Assembly: GCA_023417285.1 (NCBI GenBank)
Contig: JAEZFR010000216.1
Span: forward strand, 1-13,856
Source: Bacillota bacterium
GTDB taxonomy: Bacteria > Bacillota > Clostridia > Acetivibrionales > DSM-1351
Reading direction: 5' to 3'
DNA: 13,856 bases
Shown: positions 1 to 6,573 of the stretch, piece by piece
Numbering within the stretch: the first letter of the stretch is position 1
Layout: every line of letters begins with the position of its first letter
Translations under genes and position numbers: made by a program
The notes under the pieces: generated by a model
The model's database searches: none
What the model was told of the DNA's origin: nothing
What the model saw: the letters and a program-made list of their open reading frames with translations, nothing else

Positions 1-2
1 CT

Positions 3-1529
3 GTAAGTGAAGGTGCCAAGGAAAAAGGCTTTGATCAAAGGGAGCAGATGGCAGAGTTGTCTACTTCAATTGATAAGAATATAGCTACTTTTAAAAGGAT
101 TTTTAAGGATGACAATGCCATTATTTATAGGGATATTACAAATAAGCAAAATCCTGAAGTGAGATTTTGTGCGATATATGCAGATGGAATGGTAAACAAC
201 AAAATAATTAATGACGATATCGTACTGCCACTAATTAACGCACAAATAAATGGGAGTGAATTAAATACCTCCTACTTAAGAGATGAAATTATTGGTATTA
301 ATGACGTAAAGCTTGAAACAGAGGTAAAAAAACTTTGTGGCGGCATAATATATGGAGATACTATAATCTTGATTGATGGAATAGCCAAAAGCATGATATG
401 CAACTCAAAGGGTTTTTCCATGAGATCTGTATCTGAGCCTGAGGGAGAAAAGGTACTGTTTGGCCCTAGAGAAGGCTTTGTCGAAAACCTAATGACCAAT
501 ACAACACTCTTGAGAAGAAAAGTCAGAAGCCCAAGGTTGAAGTTTTTATTTAAAAGCATTGGCAACATGACCAGTACGCAAATATGTGTATCGTACATTG
601 AGGGTTTGGTAAATGAAGACGTGCTAAAACAAGTGAACAAGGAACTGGAGAAAATTGATATAGACGGTATATTGGACGTTAACTATATTGAAGAGCTAAT
701 GGTACAGAGTGGCACAAAGTCCCCATTTAGAGTTTGTGGACGTACAGAGAAGCCAGATGTTGTGGCAGCAAAGCTGCTAGAGGGAAGAATTGCACTGTTT
801 GTTGATGGCACTCCCGTTGCACTGACTGTACCTCATGTCTTTGTAGAAAATTTTCAATCTCCTGATGACTATTACGAAAGCTTTTATATGGGAACCTTCA
901 GCAGGCTTATACGCATGTTATGCTTTTTCCTAACAATAAGTGTTCCTGCTATATATATTGCCCTTATTACCTATCATCAAGAAATGCTTCCAACACAGCT
1001 ATTGATAAGTATTTCTGCTGCTAGGCAGGATGTCCCTATACCCACCGTGGTAGAAGCCATAGTATTACTGCTATTCTTTGAGATACTCAGGGAGGCTGGG
1101 GCAAGAATACCTGCCATATTTGGACAAACTGTAAGCATTGTAGGGGCCTTGATATTGGGGCAGGCGGCAGTTCAAGCAAAGCTGGTGAGTGCAACCATGC
1201 TGATTGTAGTAGCGCTTGCTGGTATAGCAGGACTTATTTCATCAAGGATAAAGGGAGCAATTATTGTAATACGTTTTGCCCTGCTAATACTTGCATCAAT
1301 GTTTGGCATTTACGGTTATATTTTTGGTATGACCGCTCTTTTAATATATCTAGTTCAACTAAATTCTTTTAACGTGGATTATTTATCGGGGATAGAGATA
1401 AAGCATGCTAATGATTTTAAGGATTCCTTCATCAGAGCAGTGTGGAGTGATATGCGATCAAGACCGAGCTTTCTATCCAAAAACAATGAAAAAAGACAGG
1501 CTTGGAAAAAGGAGGGGCAGAGAGAATGA
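3..1529 (+). CDS. GerA-family spore germination protein (A subunit), 5' end open at window edge
   Basis: This is the A subunit of a nutrient germinant receptor, which sits in the inner spore membrane and acts with the B and C subunits to trigger germination. Counting from the ATG at 48, residues 1-285 form the soluble N-terminal part and include the family motif GPREGF (139-144). Residues ~288-450 hold about five membrane helices with the conserved core ARQDVPIPTVVEA...EILREAGARIP (325-354) and IVGALILGQAAV (364-375). The tail (SRPSFLSKN) is typical of the family. The ATG at 48 has only a weak GGGAG upstream, and the frame stays open without a stop to base 3 (V-S-E-G-A-K-E-K-G-F before the Met). 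The real start is therefore probably left of the window; a start at 48 is the alternative. The stop overlaps the start of the next gene (ATGA), which indicates coupling. The A-C-B gene order resembles gerK of Bacillus subtilis, but the germinant cannot be inferred. Confidence 0.93.
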   Translation, partial: VSEGAKEKGFDQREQMAELSTSIDKNIATFKRIFKDDNAIIYRDITNKQNPEVRFCAIYADGMVNNKIINDDIVLPLINAQINGSELNTSYLRDEIIGINDVKLETEVKKLCGGIIYGDTIILIDGIAKSMICNSKGFSMRSVSEPEGEKVLFGPREGFVENLMTNTTLLRRKVRSPRLKFLFKSIGNMTSTQICVSYIEGLVNEDVLKQVNKELEKIDIDGILDVNYIEELMVQSGTKSPFRVCGRTEKPDVVAAKLLEGRIALFVDGTPVALTVPHVFVENFQSPDDYYESFYMGTFSRLIRMLCFFLTISVPAIYIALITYHQEMLPTQLLISISAARQDVPIPTVVEAIVLLLFFEILREAGARIPAIFGQTVSIVGALILGQAAVQAKLVSATMLIVVALAGIAGLISSRIKGAIIVIRFALLILASMFGIYGYIFGMTALLIYLVQLNSFNVDYLSGIEIKHANDFKDSFIRAVWSDMRSRPSFLSKNNEKRQAWKKEGQRE

Positions 1530-2692
1530 GAAAATGGAGGCTGAAAGTGCCTGCTTTGTTTTTGCTTATTCCAATAATATGCCTTTCCCTTTCAGGGTGT
1601 TGGGACTACCGGGACTTAGAAAGTGTATCCATAGTATCGGGTATAGCTGTTGATAAGGTAGGTGAACCTGAGCGATACAAGCTTACTATTGAGATTGTTC
1701 AGGGTACGGGTGGTAATGAAACCAAAATTGAGCCAATTGTGGTTGAGGCAGAAGGAAAAACTCTTGCCGAAGCAGCAAGAAACTCAGTAGAAATATCCAA
1801 CAAACAACTGTTTTGGGCGCACACCTGTATAGCTATAGTAAGTGAAGCCGTTGCAAGAGATGGGATTCAGCCGTTGCTTGATTGGATTGCCAGAGATGCG
1901 GAAGCCAGAATGCTGATAGAGCTTTTTGTTACTACAGAGAAAAATGCAGGAGATGTGATTAAAGCAAAAACAAAAAGTACTGATACACACTCTCAGCAAA
2001 CACTCAAAATGATTAAAAACAACAAGCAGATTTTGGGAAAGGCCCCAAGTACAAAGACCTATGAGTTTATTAATAAGCTCGAAAGTGGGAAATCATACCC
2101 TGTCCTTCCCATTATTAAGCTTGAAAAACAGGAAAAGAACGAGGAAATTGTACTGGGTGGAACGGCAGTGTTTAGTGGAGATAAGTATATTGGAATTATC
2201 AATGAGAATGATTCAAAGTACATGCTATTTGCCACTAATAATATAAAGGACTGCATCATTGTACCTTCTAATAATATGGGAAGCCGGAGTAGTCACACAT
2301 CACTAGAGATTACAAACAGTAATACAAAGGTTACACCGGTGGTGAGAAATGGCAGACTAGAAATGGATATGGTCATAAAGGCTTATGCCAAGATAGTAGA
2401 GGACGGCGGAGACATAAACTTTTCAAAGCCTCAAAACTTGCGCGAGTATCAAAGGCAGGTAGAGGTTTTTATTGCAGATAACATTGGAAGGGTAGTTACA
2501 GATATTCAGAAAAAATATGGCGTTGATTGTTTGAATTATGGAATTGAGATTGCTGCCGAAAAGCCAGATGAGTGGGTAGGTATAAGGGATAATTGGGGCA
2601 ATGCATTTAAAGACATTAAAACAAATATTTGGGTTGACTTAACAGTAAGTAACAGCGGACTAACATCAAGTCCTGTAAAGGCAGGTGGTTGA
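1526..2692 (+). CDS. Ger(x)C-family spore germination lipoprotein (C subunit)
   Basis: This is the C subunit of the germinant receptor, a lipoprotein on the outer face of the inner spore membrane. I chose the ATG at 1526 because AAAAAGGAGGGG lies just upstream (1506-1515) and the start overlaps the A-subunit stop as ATGA. The TTG at 1502 is in frame but lies upstream of that ribosome binding site. The 388-aa product starts with a basic N-terminus (MRKWRLK), a hydrophobic stretch and the lipobox LSGC, with the lipidated cysteine at residue 25. It is followed by WDYRDLE, the usual start of mature GerC proteins (W-D/N-x-R-E/D-L-E/D). The length is normal for the family. The last codons overlap the next small gene's ribosome binding site, so the four genes read as one operon. 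Confidence 0.95.
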   Translation: MRKWRLKVPALFLLIPIICLSLSGCWDYRDLESVSIVSGIAVDKVGEPERYKLTIEIVQGTGGNETKIEPIVVEAEGKTLAEAARNSVEISNKQLFWAHTCIAIVSEAVARDGIQPLLDWIARDAEARMLIELFVTTEKNAGDVIKAKTKSTDTHSQQTLKMIKNNKQILGKAPSTKTYEFINKLESGKSYPVLPIIKLEKQEKNEEIVLGGTAVFSGDKYIGIINENDSKYMLFATNNIKDCIIVPSNNMGSRSSHTSLEITNSNTKVTPVVRNGRLEMDMVIKAYAKIVEDGGDINFSKPQNLREYQRQVEVFIADNIGRVVTDIQKKYGVDCLNYGIEIAAEKPDEWVGIRDNWGNAFKDIKTNIWVDLTVSNSGLTSSPVKAGG

Positions 2693-2693
2693 T

Positions 2694-2918
2694 ATGCCAT
2701 CAATGTTTTTAGCCTTTGTTCCCGCTTATATTATTTATACCTTAATTGACCTTATTCCTATTTTTAAAAATAAGGAATATAAAATTGCAGCTATATATAT
2801 TGCTCTTATTACCCTGTCGATAGTAGTTCAGCTTTTATTAAGCTTAGGCGTTCACATACCTAGTCCTGCTAGGGGGATGGTACATGTAGTAGCAAACATG
2901 TTCAGGGGTAATGGGTAG
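2694..2918 (+). CDS. Small two-helix membrane protein, candidate germinant-receptor D subunit
   Basis: This small protein (74 aa from the ATG at 2694) has two hydrophobic segments, roughly residues 3-22 (FLAFVPAYIIYTLIDLIPIF) and 30-50 (IAAIYIALITLSIVVQLLLS), separated by a short charged loop (KNKEYK). AGGTGG at 2683-2688 supports the ATG at 2694; an in-frame GTG at 2685 is possible. It begins one base after the C-subunit stop, inside a receptor operon. Several Bacillus germinant-receptor operons carry small 'D' genes whose products have two membrane segments and modulate receptor function. Size, topology and position all fit this class, but I recognise no diagnostic motif. The last codons and the stop are made of the first unit of the tandem repeat that follows, so the C-terminus (RGNG) may be recently altered. 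Confidence 0.7.
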   Translation: MPSMFLAFVPAYIIYTLIDLIPIFKNKEYKIAAIYIALITLSIVVQLLLSLGVHIPSPARGMVHVVANMFRGNG

Positions 2919-3150
2919 TAGTAATGCGTAGGGGGAATGCTTAGAGTAATGTGTAGGAGTAATAAGTAGCGTAATGCTTATAGTGATGCATAGGGATATT
3001 TATAGGGGTAATGCGTAGGAAAATGATTAGGGTAATGTTCAGGGGTAATACGTAGGAGCAATGATTAGTTTGTTGAGTAGAGGCAATGAGAAGGGGCAAG
3101 TGCAGGGGTATGCCTAGAATGCGTAGGAGTAATGAGTAGGGTAATGCACA
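2904..3150 (+). repeat. Degenerate 12-13 bp tandem repeat (consensus GGGTAATGCGTAG)
   Basis: About 20 imperfect head-to-tail units fill most of the 2919-3241 gap between the D-like gene and the GerB gene. Typical units are GGTAATGGGTAG, TAGTAATGCGTAG, GAGTAATAAGTAG, GGGTAATGCGTAG, GGGTAATACGTAG and GAGTAATGAGTAG. Core positions are (G)TAATG followed by xxTAG. The forward strand is full of TAA and TAG stops, so this is not coding in that direction. It is G/A/T-rich and strikingly poor in C compared with the flanking genes. Confidence 0.85.
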
Positions 3151-3155
3151 GAGGG

Positions 3156-3171
3156 GATGGCGTAAGCCATC
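3156..3171 (+). other. Short hairpin with GTAA tetraloop before the GerB gene
   Basis: GATGGC, loop GTAA, GCCATC: a perfect 6-bp stem closed by a GNRA-type tetraloop. It lies at the downstream end of the tandem repeat and about 70 bases before the GerB ribosome binding site. No T-run follows, so it is not a standard terminator; it could be an RNA stability or processing element within the operon transcript. Confidence 0.4.
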
Positions 3172-3241
3172 AGGAGTACGCAGGAGATAGTAGGGCTATG
3201 GTAGTAGCATCAATCGCAGTACGTGAAAAAGGAGAAGGAGA

Positions 3242-4363
3242 ATGAGTAAGGAACGAGTTACCGACAGGTATGCGGTACCTATAATTGTAATATACATGAT
3301 TGCAACAACATATTTGGCAGTATTTAATAGTAATGCCAGGCAGGATGCGTGGATTTCAGCACTAATATCCTTCGTAATAGCCTTTCCGCTATTGATTGTG
3401 TATGGCAGAATTATTGCTCTGTTTCCCGGACAAAATCTATATAACATATCTATAAAGCTCTTTGGAAAAATAATAGGAAAAGCAGTAAGTATATTATTTA
3501 TCGCTTATTCTTTTATACTAGGTTCACTAATAGTTAAAACCTCTACAGAAGGCATTAAGATAACATCTCTATATCATACCCCACAGGTAGTTTATTCAAT
3601 ACTAATGGTGGTGCTGGCAATATATTTAGTCAGATGTGGCGTTACAGCTATATCAAAATGGGCAGCTATTCTGTTTCCTCTTATAATAGGAATAATAATA
3701 TTTGAGCTTTCCATATTGATACCTGAAATGAATATTATAAATGTAAAGCCAGTACTGTACAATAACTGGGTTCCGGTATTGCAGTTTGGGTATTCTATGG
3801 CCGCCTCACCTGCAATGGAAATGATTATTTTTGTGAGCGTTTTGTGTTACCTACAGACACCTCGTAAGGCATTCGGAGCCATGGTCAAGGGAGTGGGCAT
3901 CGGAACTATAATAATCTCTTTGCTCATTCTGACTAATATTCTTATAATGGGTGTGCCATTTTATCAAAAGCTTTACTTCCCGCTTTATACAGCCATTACA
4001 ACCTTATCAACTACAACATTTCTTCAAGGTGCAGCGTTATTAGAAGCTGTATTGTATTATTTAGCAGGCTTTACAAAGTTATCAGTATGTTTGTTTGTCA
4101 CAGTAAAAGGATTTTGCAGGGTATTTAATATAGAAAATTACAAAAAGATGGTTGCCCCTATTGGTTTGCTGATGGTAGGGCTATCCACATTTATGTTCGA
4201 AAATATCCACCAAATGGTTGAGTTTTACTGGGTGCTAGTTTTCTGGAGCATGCCATTTCAGTTGCTATTTCCTATTATAATCTGGATTTTTGCAGAGGTT
4301 AGAGCAAAAAAGCTAAAGGGTAAGGATTCTGACGAGTTGGAGGAAAATATTGAATGGAGTTAG
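3242..4363 (+). CDS. GerB-family spore germination permease (B subunit, APC-like)
   Basis: This is the B subunit of the germinant receptor, a multi-pass membrane protein of the amino acid-polyamine-organocation transporter superfamily that is thought to bind the germinant. The 373-aa product has about ten hydrophobic helices from residue ~11 to ~350, a short basic/acidic C-terminal tail (KAKKLKGKDSDELEE-like) and normal family length. AAAGGAGAAGGAGA directly precedes the ATG at 3242. It follows the A, C and D-like genes on the same strand, although the 320-bp repeat region interrupts the otherwise tight spacing. Its 3' end overlaps the DedA gene by 10 bp. The substrate is not predictable from the sequence. 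Confidence 0.93.
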   Translation: MSKERVTDRYAVPIIVIYMIATTYLAVFNSNARQDAWISALISFVIAFPLLIVYGRIIALFPGQNLYNISIKLFGKIIGKAVSILFIAYSFILGSLIVKTSTEGIKITSLYHTPQVVYSILMVVLAIYLVRCGVTAISKWAAILFPLIIGIIIFELSILIPEMNIINVKPVLYNNWVPVLQFGYSMAASPAMEMIIFVSVLCYLQTPRKAFGAMVKGVGIGTIIISLLILTNILIMGVPFYQKLYFPLYTAITTLSTTTFLQGAALLEAVLYYLAGFTKLSVCLFVTVKGFCRVFNIENYKKMVAPIGLLMVGLSTFMFENIHQMVEFYWVLVFWSMPFQLLFPIIIWIFAEVRAKKLKGKDSDELEENIEWS

Positions 4364-4857
4364 TGGAAACTTTTCTTCAATACTTAAAGGAGTATGGACT
4401 TTATTTCGTCTTTCTTATTATTTTCTTAGAGTACCTGAATCTTCCCGGTTTCCCTGCAGGAATAATCTTACCAGCAACAGGGGTATTGGCTGCGCAGACC
4501 AATTATAGCTTACCCTTAGTAATCTTTGTATCTGTTGGAGCGGGACTTCTTGCAAGCATTATCTTATATTATGTAGGAAGCCTAATAGGTGGAAGCTTAC
4601 TAGATAAACTTAGAAAGAAATATAAAAAGGTAGATGAATCAATTAATAGTACAAAGGTATATATAGATAAGTATGGAACCAAAGGTGTATTTATATCGAG
4701 GTTAATACCGGTTGCAAGAACACTAATCTCATTTATCGCGGGACTTTTTAAAATTAACATCGTTAAGTTTATGACGTATTCAGTTTTTGGAATAGCAATT
4801 TATAATAGCGTATTTATTCTTTTAGGCTTTTTCGGCGCAGAAATCTTAATAAAATAG
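4354..4857 (+). CDS. DedA-family (VTT domain) membrane protein
   Basis: This is a DedA/VTT-domain integral membrane protein; members of this superfamily act as phospholipid or undecaprenyl-phosphate scramblases/flippases. The 167-aa sequence shows the family's re-entrant region with FLEYLNLPGFPAG and ILPATG (residues ~24-42) and the signature G-V-F-I-S-R-L-I-P-V-A-R-T at ~111-123, followed by SFIAGLF and a C-terminal helix. It is somewhat shorter than the ~200 aa typical of the family. GGAGGA at 4339-4344 precedes the ATG at 4354, and the gene overlaps the GerB gene by 10 bp in another frame, suggesting co-expression with the germinant receptor. The role in spores is inferred only from this coupling. 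Confidence 0.9.
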   Translation: MELVETFLQYLKEYGLYFVFLIIFLEYLNLPGFPAGIILPATGVLAAQTNYSLPLVIFVSVGAGLLASIILYYVGSLIGGSLLDKLRKKYKKVDESINSTKVYIDKYGTKGVFISRLIPVARTLISFIAGLFKINIVKFMTYSVFGIAIYNSVFILLGFFGAEILIK

Positions 4858-4870
4858 TAGAAATATTCAA

Positions 4871-4898
4871 AAAGCACATAATATTTTGTGATATTTTA
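4871..4898 (+). repeat. Dispersed element, copy 1
   Basis: AAAGCACATAATATTT followed by a GATATTTT block. The same 16 bases, then a near-identical continuation, recur at 8142. The present copy contains CACA...TGTG pairing (4875-4890). Confidence 0.5.
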
Positions 4899-4931
4899 CC
4901 AAATAATATATTGATTATTGAAAACTTTTCA

Positions 4932-4941
4932 TTAGTTTGTT
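4932..4941 (+). promoter_or_regulatory. Possible XylR-type half-operator
   Basis: TTAGTTTGTT is identical to the left half of the Bacillus xyl operator (TTAGTTTGTT...AACAAACTAA). It sits 6 bases before a TATAAT box, where a repressor would block transcription, and upstream of a XylR-like gene. The right half is not present, so the match may be fortuitous. Confidence 0.35.
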
Positions 4942-5242
4942 ACACTTTATAATATAGTATTAAAAAGTATATTGCTCGAATATAATATTATAAAGTAAAA
5001 AATATTTGCATGGTGGATACTAGTTATGATGATAGATATTGAAAACCTTAATTTAAGTGTAGTGTAATGATTTTATTACGCTAATATAGTTTTGACTTAC
5101 AGGTTAAACGTTGTAAATGCTGCTAAACCATATTAATAAAATTAATAATGTTATATTATGAAGTAATCATAAAGTGTGTTTATATTTGCCAGTATAGGGG
5201 TAATAAGTAAGTATCCAAGGTATTGTGGGGAAGGGTTAATAG

Positions 5243-6442
5243 ATGAGGAATTCTAAAGCTACTGGAAATAATAAATTTCTAAAGGAATTTAATGAAACTG
5301 CACTACTGGATTTAATAAGAACAAATAAACTCATTTCTAAAGCTGACCTTGCTCAAATAACGGGACTATCCCCAACAGCAACTGGAATGATTGTTTCAAA
5401 GCTATTGGAAAAGCAGTTTATAGAAGAAGGTGGCATTGGGGAATCAAGTGGGGGCAGAAGACCCATTCTATACCAGCTTAAACCAATGAGCTATTTCTCA
5501 TTAGGAATAGATATTGATGATGACTATATAAGATATATCCTAATGGATATACAGGGCACTATAGTACATAATGAGAAGGACCCAAATGAATATACGACTA
5601 TTGAACAAACGCTATCAGCTATAGCACAGAAGTATAATGCTATAGTCGCCAAGTTTGACATAGCACAAGACAGGATGATTGGAGTAGGCATATCAGTTCC
5701 TGCATTGGTTGACAGTGAATCACAAAGAATAGTCTTTGCACCAAACCTAGGATGGAAAGATGTTGATATCAACAGTGCAATTGACTTAAAAGTACCGATA
5801 CATGTGGAAAATGAGGCAATGTCCACAGCTATATGCGAAAACTGGTTAGGCAGCTGCGTAGATGAGAAGAATTTTATTTGCATCAATATGAAGTCGGGTA
5901 TCGGCTCAAGCATTTTTGCAAATGGTGCCTTACTTAGAGGATGCTGTGGAAGCGCTGGAGAAATCGGGCATATAATGGTGGATCAGAATGGTGAAAAGTG
6001 TGCATGTGGAAACTATGGCTGTCTTGAGACCTTTGTATCAGTCAAAAAAATAGTACACCGCGCACAAACATTGGCTCGCCAAGGAATACTGCAGATTGAG
6101 AGCTATACTGATGATGTGGACAATCTAACATATCAGGATATTATAAGGGCTGCGGGTGATGGCAGTGAAGCCGCAAGGCTTATTTTGCTAGAAGCAGCAG
6201 GCTATCTGGCAATGGCAATATCAAACGTGATAAATACAGTAAATCCGTCCAAGATTGTACTTGGAAAAGAATTAGCGAAGATGACTTTGGTAATGGACCA
6301 TATTAGAGATGTTGTTAATACCAAGGCGCTTAGCTACCCGGCATCAAGAGCGACTATCGTGACTTCCTCTATTGGGGACGATGTTTCTTGTCTAGGTGCT
6401 GCAATTATTCCACTAAAGAAACTTTTTGGATATCAAATTTAA
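5243..6442 (+). CDS. ROK-family transcriptional regulator, XylR type
   Basis: This is a sugar-responsive repressor of the ROK family, presumed to control xylA, which starts 131 bp downstream on the same strand. The 399-aa protein has an N-terminal winged helix-turn-helix (residues ~18-75; ALLDLIRTNKLISKADLAQI, then LSPTATGMIVSKLLEK) ending in the SSGGRRP wing. A ROK sugar-binding domain follows. The structural zinc site is intact: GHIMVDQNGEKCACGNYGCLE with H243, C253, C255 and C260. The phosphate-binding DxGGT of ROK kinases is replaced by DIDDDY (90-95), and the kinase motif is NEA (190-192) rather than NDA, as expected for a repressor without kinase activity. GGGGAAGGG at 5227-5235 supports the ATG. 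XylR is the likely identity from context; another pentose or glucoside effector is possible. Confidence 0.9.
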   Translation: MRNSKATGNNKFLKEFNETALLDLIRTNKLISKADLAQITGLSPTATGMIVSKLLEKQFIEEGGIGESSGGRRPILYQLKPMSYFSLGIDIDDDYIRYILMDIQGTIVHNEKDPNEYTTIEQTLSAIAQKYNAIVAKFDIAQDRMIGVGISVPALVDSESQRIVFAPNLGWKDVDINSAIDLKVPIHVENEAMSTAICENWLGSCVDEKNFICINMKSGIGSSIFANGALLRGCCGSAGEIGHIMVDQNGEKCACGNYGCLETFVSVKKIVHRAQTLARQGILQIESYTDDVDNLTYQDIIRAAGDGSEAARLILLEAAGYLAMAISNVINTVNPSKIVLGKELAKMTLVMDHIRDVVNTKALSYPASRATIVTSSIGDDVSCLGAAIIPLKKLFGYQI

Positions 6443-6450
6443 CTGTTCAT

Positions 6451-6540
6451 ATTAGAGAAAACAAAGATTTAATTAGAGAGAACAAAGAATCTAAAGTTAG
6501 GGAAAACAATGAATCTGAGATAAGGGAAAACAAAGAATTT
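6451..6540 (+). repeat. 21/24-bp tandem repeats between the ROK regulator and xylA
   Basis: Four imperfect units begin at TTAG/TAAG (6452, 6473, 6497, 6521), so spacings are 21, 24 and 24 bp. The core is TTAGRGAAAACAAAGAATCT. Read on the minus strand they encode repeated D-S-L-F-S-L-I, but there is no convincing minus-strand gene. They occupy most of the leader of xylA and could hold operators or RNA-processing sites. No clear -35/-10 pair is visible here, so xylA may be read through from the regulator. Confidence 0.75.
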
Positions 6541-6573
6541 AAAATGCCGTGAGGCGGAAAGGGTAGGTTACAT

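Larger units (their letters stand above)
4858..5242 (+). promoter_or_regulatory. AT-rich regulatory region upstream of the ROK regulator
   Basis: This stretch has no gene. It contains a TATAAT box at 4948-4953 with only a weak -35 (CTTTTC, 4925-4930, spacer 17). TTAGTTTGTT at 4932-4941 lies between them. A 7-bp stem (GTGTAAT / ATTACGC, 5062-5081, one G-T pair) and a dyad TTACA-N10-TGTAA (5097-5116) follow. TATAGGGGTAAT (5193-5204) repeats a motif of the 2904-3150 minisatellite. At 4871-4897 is one copy of a dispersed element seen again at 8142. No strong terminator for the DedA gene is visible. Confidence 0.5.

Noticed and set aside
3065..3076. TTAGTTTGTT inside the minisatellite, identical to the XylR half-site near 4932
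   Set aside because: It lies within a decayed repeat unit inside the germination operon, with no promoter or xylose gene nearby; most likely chance.
2904..3150. Possible CRISPR array at the repetitive region
   Set aside because: Units are 12-13 bp, degenerate and contiguous with no unique spacers, and there are no cas genes.
5097..5118. Possible CcpA (cre) site around TTAAACGTTGTAAA
   Set aside because: It has an AACGTT centre but about three mismatches to the cre consensus, so I would not call it.
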